35,457 nt of DNA from Thiotrichaceae bacterium (GTDB lineage Bacteria; Pseudomonadota; Gammaproteobacteria; Beggiatoales; Beggiatoaceae), in NCBI GenBank assembly GCA_026991885.1, contig JALXAQ010000243.1, positions 1 through 35,457 of the forward strand. Direction: 5' to 3'. The position numbers and the translations under genes were made by a program. Below the pieces are notes generated by a model. The model did not search any database. It was not told the DNA's origin and saw only the letters and a program-made list of their open reading frames with translations. Shown here piece after piece: positions 25,969-32,665 of the stretch; the stretch's first letter is position 1, and each line of letters starts with the position of its first letter.

Positions 25969-27300
25969 ATGTCTTTATCTTCAGAGTGGGACAATGAAGC
26001 ATACGTCTCTATACACTTAGTCCAAGAGATGTTAATTAGGGCAGGATTACCCAAAAAAATTGGTTTTACGAGTTGCTGGTACCCAGAATTTCGGGTAAAA
26101 GTGCCTAAGATTGAAGGGACAGGCTTTACCCAAAAAAGAGTCGATTTTTTGATAGAAGATCATACAAGGTATGTCAATTTCTTGATTGAAGTCAAATCAG
26201 CCAAACAGCGTATTAATGATGATGCGCGTTTTCAGTTATACGATAAGTACCTTTATCGTTCAAAAATAAGGTTTGGTATTTTGATTGATCCTTTTTTAAT
26301 TGAGATTTATGAATACGGACAACCAAAACCAAAAGCAAAGTTTGAAATAGAAAATCCGACCAACATTGAACCCATAGCCACTTTTCTGATAAAATTTTTG
26401 GAGACTGTTAAAATGCGTACTATTGCAATTCATGCCTCAAAAGGAGGCGTTGGCAAAACCACCTTAGTCGTTAATATGGCTTATGAATTAGCCAAACAAG
26501 GCAATCGCGTTTTGGTTGTTGACTTAGATGATCAAGCGAATGCCAGTCTGTCGTTGGGAGTCAATAAAGCTGACGAGATTGATAAAGCTTCTAGCTTAGA
26601 AGAAGTCGAGCAGATTTTGGACTCCTTAGGAAAACGAGACGAACTGATGGATTTATTGCTACAGTGCATGGAAGAAGACTTTGATTACCGGAAATACATT
26701 TATCCCAGCGAATTCAACAAGCACTTAAAGGAGGGGACTGATGGATCGATAGATGTTTTGCCCAGTAGTTACAAGACACAACCCCATGATCTAGAAAAAG
26801 AAGCCTCTGGTGAAAGGCGGCTTAACAAAGGACTTCAAAAATTGAAGGGTGAATATGATTATTGTGTCATTGACACCCCACCAACTTATAACAGGATTAC
26901 ATGGAATGGGATATTTGCTGCTCAGTATATTGTCATACCATCTCAGATGGAATACTTATCCGCTTATGGGATAAGAAATCCCATTAGAAAGACAAGAGAT
27001 GTGCGGGAAGAAACAGAGGACACACGGGGAACAATTTTGGGTATTGTGCCAATGATGACAGACAATACCAAAATTAATAAAACCATCTTGGAACTTGTGA
27101 AAAAAACTTTTCACAATATTCCCATTCTTTCAGGTGTGAAACGCACAACGGATATGAGAGAAGCTTCACATCAGCGAATACCATTCTCTTTACTTGCAGA
27201 ACACAAACCACAAGCGGGTGGTGCAGCTAAACAAATGGCAAATTTGACACAGGAAATAGTGGAACGAATCAACTCGCTAGAGAGTGAGAAGGGGGTATAA
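25969..27300 (+). CDS. Nuclease-like domain fused to a ParA/MinD-type ATPase
   Basis: The protein has 443 residues. Residues 1-140 look like a restriction-endonuclease fold of the type I R-subunit N-terminal kind: RVDFLIEDHTRYVNFLIEVKSAKQ gives an Asp followed by E-x-K (PD-(D/E)xK pattern), and RFGILIDPFLIEIYE follows. From about 145 a ParA ATPase begins afresh with MRTIAIHASKGGVGKTTLVV. It has a deviant Walker A KGGVGKT, the A' motif VLVVDLDDQANAS and YDYCVIDTPPTYNR. ParA ATPases move or segregate DNA and plasmids. The fusion suggests a DNA-targeted ATPase with a nuclease or DNA-binding head. An internal start at the MRTIAIH methionine could give a separate ParA, but the frame is continuous. 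It is followed 1 base later by the ParB-like/HhH gene. Confidence 0.82.
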   Translation: MSLSSEWDNEAYVSIHLVQEMLIRAGLPKKIGFTSCWYPEFRVKVPKIEGTGFTQKRVDFLIEDHTRYVNFLIEVKSAKQRINDDARFQLYDKYLYRSKIRFGILIDPFLIEIYEYGQPKPKAKFEIENPTNIEPIATFLIKFLETVKMRTIAIHASKGGVGKTTLVVNMAYELAKQGNRVLVVDLDDQANASLSLGVNKADEIDKASSLEEVEQILDSLGKRDELMDLLLQCMEEDFDYRKYIYPSEFNKHLKEGTDGSIDVLPSSYKTQPHDLEKEASGERRLNKGLQKLKGEYDYCVIDTPPTYNRITWNGIFAAQYIVIPSQMEYLSAYGIRNPIRKTRDVREETEDTRGTILGIVPMMTDNTKINKTILELVKKTFHNIPILSGVKRTTDMREASHQRIPFSLLAEHKPQAGGAAKQMANLTQEIVERINSLESEKGV

Positions 27301-27301
27301 A

Positions 27302-27832
27302 ATGGCTAGAGAAATGGTCAGTGTAGAAACGAGACCTTACACTTTATCTCTTAATCAGATAAAAGGGATTGAAGTCAATTCTGGTACCCCAACAAATGTG
27401 CTTAATAAAGTCACCAACAACCTAAAAGAAAGGGGCTTTAACTCAGTTCTGCCCATTGCGTGTTTAACAGACAATGAAGATGAATATCATTTGCTAACAG
27501 GACTACCTATTTATGAGGCGGCAAAATCTGCTGGGTTGAGAAAAATATGGGTATTTTTGATTGCCACACCACAACTAGAAGCCACCCAATGGGTTGAACA
27601 AAACCAGATGTTGTCAAAGCTAAACGAAAGGGTCATTGAGCCTCAAAACGTGACTGATTTTTTGAAATTTATCAATGATAAAAATTCTGATTTGACTTCC
27701 GTAACGGGCATTGGTCCAAAAACGGCACAGAAAATCATTGATAATCGTCCTTATGGCTCCTTAGAGGATTTACAGAAAAAATTTGGTCGCAAACGGCCCT
27801 TAAATTGGATAAGAGCTTTCCGTCCAAGATAA
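27302..27832 (+). CDS. ParB-like N-terminal domain plus helix-hairpin-helix protein
   Basis: The protein has 176 residues from the ATG at 27302, one base after the ParA stop and preceded by GGGGG. An alternative start at 27284 overlaps the ParA gene. Residues about 5-100 resemble the ParB/Srx fold: SLNQIKGIEVNSG, LPIACLTDNEDEYHLLTGLPIYEAAKSAGL, IWVFLI. Residues about 130-170 are a helix-hairpin-helix DNA-binding motif: LTSVTGIGPKTAQKIIDNRPYGSLEDL. It is the likely partner of the ParA fusion. The end is odd: the last two residues and the stop come from the GTCCAAGAT palindrome (27822-27841), so the native C-terminus may have been replaced. Confidence 0.75.
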   Translation: MAREMVSVETRPYTLSLNQIKGIEVNSGTPTNVLNKVTNNLKERGFNSVLPIACLTDNEDEYHLLTGLPIYEAAKSAGLRKIWVFLIATPQLEATQWVEQNQMLSKLNERVIEPQNVTDFLKFINDKNSDLTSVTGIGPKTAQKIIDNRPYGSLEDLQKKFGRKRPLNWIRAFRPR

Positions 27833-27841
27833 ATCTTGGAC
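27822..27841. repeat. GTCCAAGAT palindrome, copy 5, overlapping a coding end
   Basis: GTCCAAGATAAATCTTGGAC lies across the stop codon (27830-27832) of the HhH gene. It is the only copy inside a reading frame in this window. Confidence 0.75.
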
Positions 27842-27855
27842 TCCTAAGTTTAAAA

Positions 27856-27887
27856 AAAAAATCTATTTCTTAAAGAAATAGGATTTT
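27856..27887. terminator. Terminator-like hairpin AAATCTATTTCTT...AAGAAATAGGATTTTT
   Basis: CTATTTCTT and AAGAAATAG (27863-27881) are flanked by an A-tract and a T-tract, so it could end transcription in either direction. A close copy lies at 28722-28754. The two copies bracket the repeat cluster and the BrnT/BrnA-like pair. Confidence 0.6.
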
Positions 27888-27901
27888 TAAACGCGAGTAT
27901 A

Positions 27902-27923
27902 TGTAGGGTCAATGCCATTAAGT
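27902..27923 (-). repeat. 22-bp repeat, right flank of the ParA/HhH unit
   Basis: This is the exact reverse complement of 25932-25953. It lies 70 bases after the HhH gene. Perfect identity over 22 bp in inverted order suggests that the pair bounds a mobile or recombined cassette of about 2 kb. Confidence 0.75.
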
Positions 27924-27950
27924 CTGTCCCGACGCAAGGAGGGTTCTTAA

Positions 27951-27971
27951 GGGCAACCACAAGGGATTGCC
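27951..27971. repeat. GGGCAACC...GATTGCC dispersed repeat, copy 3
   Basis: This copy (GGGCAACCACAAGGGATTGCC) immediately precedes the 21-bp-arm hairpin at 27972. It is one of several repeats that fill 27833-28159, a stretch with no gene. Confidence 0.65.
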
Positions 27972-28016
27972 TTCCTCGGCAAAAGTTTTCGCTGCGCGAA
28001 AACTTTTGCCGAGGAA
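27972..28016. repeat. Perfect hairpin with 21-bp arms and TGC loop
   Basis: Arms 27972-27992 and 27996-28016 are perfect complements (CCTCGGCAAAAGTTTTCGC side and its mirror). The element is centred between two GGGCAACC-type repeats in opposite orientation, giving a nested symmetrical block. No coding potential is seen. Confidence 0.85.
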
Positions 28017-28035
28017 ACAAAAAATAACGGTTCAC

Positions 28036-28061
28036 GTAGGGGCAATCCTTTATGGTTGCCC
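28036..28061. repeat. GGGCAACC...GATTGCCC dispersed repeat, copy 4
   Basis: This copy is in the orientation of copy 2 (GTAGGGGCAATCC, then GGTTGCCC). It ends 3 bases before the 80-bp duplicated piece of the ParA fusion gene, so the repeat marks a rearrangement junction. Confidence 0.7.
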
Positions 28062-28064
28062 TTA

Positions 28065-28144
28065 GTTAATTAGGGCAGGATTACCCAAAAAAATTGGTTT
28101 TACGAGTTGCTGGTACCCAGAATTTCGGGTAAAAGTGCCTAAGA
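28065..28144 (+). repeat. Exact 80-bp partial copy of the ParA fusion gene
   Basis: Bases 28065-28144 are identical to 26031-26110 inside the ParA fusion gene (codons for IRAGLPKKIGFTSCWYPEFR and flanks). Identity stops sharply at both ends. The copy sits between a dispersed repeat and the toxin gene start. It shows a recent duplication or a lost second copy of the ParA gene replaced by the toxin-antitoxin pair. Confidence 0.9.
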
Positions 28145-28159
28145 AAAAAGAGGTAGATG

Positions 28160-28435
28160 ATGGAATTTGACTGGAATGATGAAAAAAACCAGCTCTTAAA
28201 AGAAGAAAGAAATGTTTGTTTTGAAGATGTTGTGGTAAGCATTCAATCAAACCGGTTATTTGATGTCGTTAAAAATCGTAGTAAAAATCACCAAGATCAA
28301 TATTGTTTAATTCTGGAAATCAGCAGTTATGCTTATGTGGTTCCATTTGTTATTAATGATAAGAAACAATTATTTTTGAAAACTATATATCCCAGTAGAA
28401 AAATGACGAAAAAATACTTGAAGGATAACTCATGA
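28160..28435 (+). CDS. BrnT-like toxin
   Basis: The protein has 91 residues from the ATG at 28160. An ATG directly before it at 28157 is possible, but AGAGG at 28149-28153 is better spaced for 28160. It reads MEFDWNDEKNQLLKEERNVC near the start, then FEDVVVSIQ, and ends with FLKTIYPSRKMTKKYLK. This resembles the BrnT (DUF497) toxin family, RelE-like ribonucleases that stop translation. The next gene overlaps by 4 bases and encodes the likely antitoxin. The upstream region is made of repeats and a gene fragment, so the pair may have been inserted here. Confidence 0.72.
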   Translation: MEFDWNDEKNQLLKEERNVCFEDVVVSIQSNRLFDVVKNRSKNHQDQYCLILEISSYAYVVPFVINDKKQLFLKTIYPSRKMTKKYLKDNS

Positions 28436-28719
28436 GAACGATTGAAACACCGGAAGAAATAGAGATTATTAAAGCGGTTGAAAATGAAACGTATTACCCC
28501 GTAGAAGGACAAGAAAAACTCAAAATTGAGGCGATGTTGAAAAGTGCCGCTAAAAAAACATCAGAAAGGCTATCTAAGCAGAAAAAAATTACCCTCAGCT
28601 TGTTAGAAAGCGATATAGATCGTCTCAAAGCCGTTGCCATGAATGAGGGTATGCCTTATGAAGTTTATATAGCACACGTCATACATAAAATTACTACTGG
28701 TCAGATTAGGGCGGTTTAA
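28432..28719 (+). CDS. Ribbon-helix-helix antitoxin, BrnA/CopG-like
   Basis: The protein has 95 residues and overlaps the toxin gene by ATGA. The C-terminal part KKITLSLLESDIDRLKAVAMNEGMPYEVYIAHVI has the strand-helix-helix pattern of ribbon-helix-helix repressors. The N-terminal part (ETPEEIEIIKAVENETYYPV) probably wraps the toxin. Such antitoxins bind their toxin and repress their own operon. Toxin-first order is the BrnTA arrangement. Confidence 0.78.
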   Translation: MRTIETPEEIEIIKAVENETYYPVEGQEKLKIEAMLKSAAKKTSERLSKQKKITLSLLESDIDRLKAVAMNEGMPYEVYIAHVIHKITTGQIRAV

Positions 28720-28721
28720 AA

Positions 28722-28754
28722 AAAAATCCTATTTCTTTAAGAAATAGGATTTTT
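28722..28754. terminator. Bidirectional terminator, 16-bp arms
   Basis: Arms 28722-28737 and 28739-28754 are perfect complements with an A-tract on the left and a T-tract on the right. It lies 2 bases after the antitoxin stop and 7 bases before the end of the convergent DUF5666 gene, so it can end transcripts from both sides. A near copy lies at 27856-27887. Confidence 0.85.
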
Positions 28755-28761
28755 AGATTGC

Positions 28762-30192
28762 TCAAAGTTCAGAAATTTCCAGGCTCTTAGCCAAAATAAC
28801 ATTTCCCATCAAAATCCCCTCCGCTTCTACTAAAAGCTCAGAATTTTGAACACTCTCAAAAAATTGCTCAGCGGTGATAGAACGGCTTAATCTCTCATCT
28901 TCAAAAACAGTCTCCGTCTCAGTCTGCACGGTGAGGCCCAATATTGTCAATGTACCAACATTCGCATCGACATTATCAACTGGTCCCTCTAACGCAACTT
29001 GACCATTCTCTTCTTCACGTACCAAATTTTCGGCAATCAAAGTATCAGTCGCCAAATCCAAAAAAACTCTCATTTCAACCCGATCACCTATCCTTAAATC
29101 TTGCAAACCAAACGGCACCTTATCATCCCGTCTATCTACAAATTGCGTAGAATGCGTTGTTTCTATGGAGAGCCCTAACAATGTGATATTTTGATTGCTA
29201 ATATTCTCCACATCGGCTTCAATCTCAAGGCGTCCAGACGGCGTGCGTTTAGATGCGAAAATGACTTCTTCAAGTATTAAAACACCATTCGCATCCAATT
29301 TGCCCTCCACTTCGACTTTAACATCCAATGCCAAATCGTCGGCGTTGCCAAACAGGAAAACAGTTTGTGCAGTCGTCGTAACAGATAATTGTGCCACTTC
29401 AAAATCAAAACGGTTATTAAAGCGAGTGATAAATCCTGCTATGTCAATTATCGTGCCGACTTCGCCACTCAAGAAATCATCTTCGGTTTGGACACTGCTT
29501 GCCATCAAAACATCATCTGGGAATGCGCCTGCAAATTGACCTTTAACCTCAACCATGAGCCCATTGTTAAGTACTCCTCCAGAAACTTCCAATATCAAAA
29601 CATGGCTATAGTCGATAGTGAGTGAGCCAATCACAAAGGTTTGTTTAGCAAGATCAAGTTGCTCCACTTGTCCAACGATTTCAAATTCAGCAATGCTGCT
29701 CTCTCGCACAATGCGTGTCGCATGGATAGTCCCTTCAGCATCCACCAGTCCACTCACATTCACAACATCGCCCACCTTCAATTCAGTGACTTCTATAATA
29801 CTGTCAAGTACTGTCAGTCGATCAACTGTCACCGTTTGTCCCAGTACGATCAATGTATCATCGTCAATCTCCTGAATAGGACCTTTGACATTTTCGTTAA
29901 AGCTGATGCGCGAGGCATTCCCAGTATTACTATTAGGATCAATTGTGCCTTCAACTTGCACCACCATGCCAATTTTCAGATCACTTTCTGTCGTCTCTTG
30001 TCCATTAACGATAATAATCGTATCGTCAGTTTCAAATTCGATACCATTGACGAAAATACTGCCAAAAGCCGAGATCGGTCCACTGCTCATACCAGTGCCA
30101 CCGATACCGCCTCCAGCGACATTAGTATCACCACCACCACCGCAAGCCATTATAAATAATAGGGGTAGCCATATAATAATTTTAAGCCTCAT
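28762..30192 (-). CDS. DUF5666 domain lipoprotein
   Basis: The protein has 476 residues. A lipoprotein signal (LPLLFIMAC) puts the lipidated Cys at residue 17, followed by a glycine-rich linker. Then come about five tandem DUF5666 OB-like beta domains, with recurring pieces such as GPIQEIDDDTLIVLGQTVTV, GPVDNVDANVGTLTILGLTV, GDRVEMRVFL and VQVEGTID. It is likely anchored in a membrane facing the periplasm. Function is unknown. Its start overlaps the end of the DUF6502 gene by 11 bases, so the two are co-translated; this pair occurs together in other gammaproteobacteria as far as I recall. Confidence 0.85.
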   Translation of the reverse strand: MRLKIIIWLPLLFIMACGGGGDTNVAGGGIGGTGMSSGPISAFGSIFVNGIEFETDDTIIIVNGQETTESDLKIGMVVQVEGTIDPNSNTGNASRISFNENVKGPIQEIDDDTLIVLGQTVTVDRLTVLDSIIEVTELKVGDVVNVSGLVDAEGTIHATRIVRESSIAEFEIVGQVEQLDLAKQTFVIGSLTIDYSHVLILEVSGGVLNNGLMVEVKGQFAGAFPDDVLMASSVQTEDDFLSGEVGTIIDIAGFITRFNNRFDFEVAQLSVTTTAQTVFLFGNADDLALDVKVEVEGKLDANGVLILEEVIFASKRTPSGRLEIEADVENISNQNITLLGLSIETTHSTQFVDRRDDKVPFGLQDLRIGDRVEMRVFLDLATDTLIAENLVREEENGQVALEGPVDNVDANVGTLTILGLTVQTETETVFEDERLSRSITAEQFFESVQNSELLVEAEGILMGNVILAKSLEISEL

Positions 30193-31012
30193 TTAATTCC
30201 TCTATATCTTCTTCAAAGAAATAAATACCGACACCTGCATGTTTACGTCCAGTGCCGCTCACTTTCGGGTTAAAATCGCGATCTTGTTCCGCAAGCCAGC
30301 GATCCAAATACTCTAAAAGTGCCTGTGCATGTTCTTCCGTCAACTTTCGCAATTCTGGTATTGCTTCAACAGGCAAATTATCATAAGCGACTTTACGTTG
30401 AAAAAAAGCCTCTTCTGGGACTTCACAAACTAGATTATGATCAATAGTCGCTATAAGAAGTGCGACATCCGTTCCCAAAATACTTAATTTATCGCTTTCC
30501 TCAGTGCAAGGTATATAGGCGCGTTCCAATAAACGGAGGCGAGCATCTTTCAAGCGTTCAACGGCTTTTACTCTGAGCAATTCATCCAATATGGCACGGG
30601 CAGGTACATCACCACTGTATTTTTTGACCAATTGACTAAAAGTGGCCCCTTCACCCTCCGCCGGCAATAGGGCGGGTTTGCCCCAGCCATCCTGAAAAGT
30701 ACGATCCCTAACCCAACCACTGATCACACGGGCAGCACGGTTATAGCGTTCAACGGCGCCCACGTCATTAGGCTCAGTCATTTGCCTAACATTTTTGACC
30801 TCTTTACGAGACAATCCTGTAATAACCGAAATTCGTGAATCTGTCTGTTTTTTGTGGGCAATACTAAATTCTTTTGCTGCCACATCCACATAAATCCATT
30901 TGGCGAGTTCCATAAACGTACCAAAGGGAATGCCATTTCGCAACAAAATGCGTACTAAGGGACGCAACAGTCTCAGGACGGAAGAATTTAAAGCTTGTCT
31001 TACTTCGTCCAT
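30182..31012 (-). CDS. DUF6502 family protein
   Basis: The protein has 276 residues from the ATG at 31010-31012, which has GAGG 8 bases upstream. Starts at 31018 and 31045 are possible but poorly placed against the promoter. It reads LRPLVRILLRNGIPFGTFMELAKWIYVDVA, then SRISVITGLSRKEVKNVRQM, which looks like a helix-turn-helix. The rest includes ISGWVRDRTFQDGWGKPALL and a C-terminal helical part. This matches DUF6502. The HTH-like segment and the operator-like repeats over its own promoter suggest an autoregulated DNA-binding protein, which is inference. It is co-transcribed with the DUF5666 lipoprotein. Confidence 0.8.
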   Translation of the reverse strand: MDEVRQALNSSVLRLLRPLVRILLRNGIPFGTFMELAKWIYVDVAAKEFSIAHKKQTDSRISVITGLSRKEVKNVRQMTEPNDVGAVERYNRAARVISGWVRDRTFQDGWGKPALLPAEGEGATFSQLVKKYSGDVPARAILDELLRVKAVERLKDARLRLLERAYIPCTEESDKLSILGTDVALLIATIDHNLVCEVPEEAFFQRKVAYDNLPVEAIPELRKLTEEHAQALLEYLDRWLAEQDRDFNPKVSGTGRKHAGVGIYFFEEDIEELNEA

Positions 31013-31056
31013 TTTCATAACCTCATATTTGCTGATGATACCCACAGTGACTTGTT

Positions 31057-31062
31057 ATTATA
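31057..31062 (-). promoter_or_regulatory. Extended -10 box for the DUF6502 operon
   Basis: On the minus strand TGC precedes TATAAT, an extended -10. No consensus -35 is visible; the position where it would lie overlaps operator-like site A (31081-31100). Predicted transcription start is near 31050. Confidence 0.55.
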
Positions 31063-31080
31063 GCACATTTTTTATTTATG

Positions 31081-31100
31081 TTTGGGAAATAAATGCCAAA
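31081..31100 (-). promoter_or_regulatory. Operator-like site A
   Basis: TTTGGGAAATAAATGCCAAA covers the -35 position of the DUF6502 promoter. Its reverse complement matches site B at 18 of 20 bases. Confidence 0.5.
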
Positions 31101-31163
31101 TTAGTTTTGATTTGTATAGAATTAAAGTGCTTATCTTATTTCCACTCATTTAATTATTAAATT

Positions 31164-31183
31164 ATTGGTATTTATTTCCCAAA
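31164..31183 (+). promoter_or_regulatory. Operator-like site B
   Basis: ATTGGTATTTATTTCCCAAA lies within the -35 and spacer of a rightward promoter whose -10 (TATAGT, preceded by TGT) is at 31190-31195. A protein bound here would block that promoter. Confidence 0.5.
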
Positions 31184-31189
31184 ATATGT

Positions 31190-31195
31190 TATAGT
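31190..31195 (+). promoter_or_regulatory. Extended -10 box for the rightward secreted-protein gene
   Basis: TGT followed by TATAGT forms an extended -10 about 160 bases before the ATG at 31354. It implies a long leader that contains operator-like site C. A start nearer the gene is not excluded. Confidence 0.4.
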
Positions 31196-31281
31196 GCCCG
31201 CTCACTAAGACACGACATTTATTTTTAATTAATAAAGGGTCAAGATAGAGCGATTGGTATTAAATATTATCTCAAAAAATA

Positions 31282-31301
31282 TTTGGTATTTTATTCCTAA
31301 A
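31282..31301 (+). promoter_or_regulatory. Operator-like site C
   Basis: TTTGGTATTTTATTCCTAAA matches the consensus of sites A and B at 17 of 20 bases and lies 52 bases before the secreted-protein ATG. Confidence 0.4.
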
Positions 31302-31353
31302 TGTTAGAGACTGACTTTGCGAGTTGACTGATTAACAATGAGAGGATGTCCCC

Positions 31354-32379
31354 ATGTTAAAAAACAATGTTTCTATATTTAAAAGCATCACTGCGACTTT
31401 ATTGGTTGGCGTTATCAGCCTAGTGCCCACTTTGTCCTTCGCTGAGGATTTTTGTACCTTGCAAGAAGACGGCATTACCTGCCATGCCAAACCTGGGAAG
31501 GTTGAAAACCTTTTTGTGGCCTACTTGGGCCGGAAATTTTGTACACTCAACGCAGAATCTGCGCGGTTTGCCTGCCTCAGTGAGGCCGAAGATGATCGTT
31601 GGGTGGCGATTGGTAATTGCCTGAATTCAACCGATCTACTTTGTTTTGTCGCAATCGCTGAACAGCTTTATGAAGTAACTCAAGAGTGTGCAGAGCAATT
31701 CGAGGCACGACTTGAGGTCTGCGAGGCACTGGGAGAAGATATTTATAATCCAGTTGTGGAGCCGTCGAATTTTGTCGATCCCACGAAAATCGGTGCTAGC
31801 GTCACGCCCAATCCCTATTTTCCGCTGGTGCCGGGTACGATCTGGACCTACAAAGGTGGAGATCAAACGATCACTGTTACGGTGACGGAAGACACTAAAG
31901 TCATTCTTGGTGTTACCTGCGCCGTAGTCCATGACGTGGTGGAAGAAGAGGGAGAAGTCATTGAAGATACGTTAGATTGGTATGCCCAGGATACCCAGGG
32001 TAATGTTTGGTATTTCGGAGAAATCGCTAAAAATTTCGAGGATGGCGAATTGACAGATATCGAGGGCTCGTGGACGGGTGGTGTCGATAGTGCCAAAGTT
32101 GGGATCATTATGCCGATTAACCCTGTGGTGGGACAGGTTTACCGCCAAGAATTCGCCTTAAGCGATGCCGAGGATATGGCTGAAATCCTCAGTTTGACAG
32201 CAAGCGAGTCGGTCTCCGCTGCTTCATGCACAGGTGATTGTGTGCAGACTCGTGACTTCAGCCCGCTTGCTCCTGGTGTTGAAGAGCACAAATATTATGC
32301 GCCAAACATTGGGTTTATACTGGAAGTAGATGTGGAAAACGGCGATAGGGTTGAACTCATTTCGATGAGCAAACCCTAA
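31354..32379 (+). CDS. Secreted protein, unknown function
   Basis: The protein has 341 residues. A signal peptide (about 1-30, ending PTLSFA) precedes a Cys-rich N-terminal region. The main domain (about 145-335) has NPYFPLVPGTIWTY, VILGVTCAVVHDVV, DTLDWYAQDTQGNVWYFGE, GIIMPINPVVGQVYRQEF and EHKYYAPNIGFILEVD. I have seen this domain as a stand-alone exported protein in many proteobacteria, without a firm function. GAGAGGA lies about 10 bases before the ATG. It is divergent from the DUF6502/DUF5666 operon and may share its regulator through the three operator-like sites. Its codons are more GC-rich than those of its neighbours. Confidence 0.75.
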   Translation: MLKNNVSIFKSITATLLVGVISLVPTLSFAEDFCTLQEDGITCHAKPGKVENLFVAYLGRKFCTLNAESARFACLSEAEDDRWVAIGNCLNSTDLLCFVAIAEQLYEVTQECAEQFEARLEVCEALGEDIYNPVVEPSNFVDPTKIGASVTPNPYFPLVPGTIWTYKGGDQTITVTVTEDTKVILGVTCAVVHDVVEEEGEVIEDTLDWYAQDTQGNVWYFGEIAKNFEDGELTDIEGSWTGGVDSAKVGIIMPINPVVGQVYRQEFALSDAEDMAEILSLTASESVSAASCTGDCVQTRDFSPLAPGVEEHKYYAPNIGFILEVDVENGDRVELISMSKP

Positions 32380-32431
32380 AACTTAAACTAACTTTGTGTG
32401 ACGACTGGCTTGTGGCGGCGGAACGTATTTC

Positions 32432-32665
32432 TTATGCGTCCGCCTCTTTGAATTTGCCAGTCGGATTTAACACTTTACCCAGCGGGCGTGAATCTGCCCA
32501 AGCTGATTGGTAAATCGCATCAGGTGCTGGCGCACATCGGCTGGGCGGACTGGTGCATCGAAAAGGTGTGTCTTTAATATGGAAATATTCAAAACAGTAT
32601 GGACAAATTTCGTGACAAGTCGGTTTGGAACTCAACCAAACCGAAGGTGGACTCCAATCAGACAA
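32432..32665 (-). pseudogene. Zinc-ribbon gene fragment (possible N-terminus of a GTPase-type conflict protein)
   Basis: The frame runs from the codon after the vapC remnant stop to a TAA at 32432. It has no ATG; the only start would be TTG. It reads KPTCHEICPYCFEYFHIKDT, then PFRCTSPPSRC and GKVLNPTGKF. CPYC and the later Cys pair look like a zinc ribbon. From memory this pattern opens bacterial TRAFAC-type GTPase proteins of conflict systems, which continue for hundreds of residues; here the sequence ends at 77 codons. I infer a fragment cut at both ends. The assignment to that family is uncertain. Confidence 0.45.

Noticed and set aside
29641-30159. 172-codon + strand frame and several neighbours within the lipoprotein gene
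   Set aside because: All are antisense to the repetitive DUF5666 gene, whose lipobox and domain repeats are clear.
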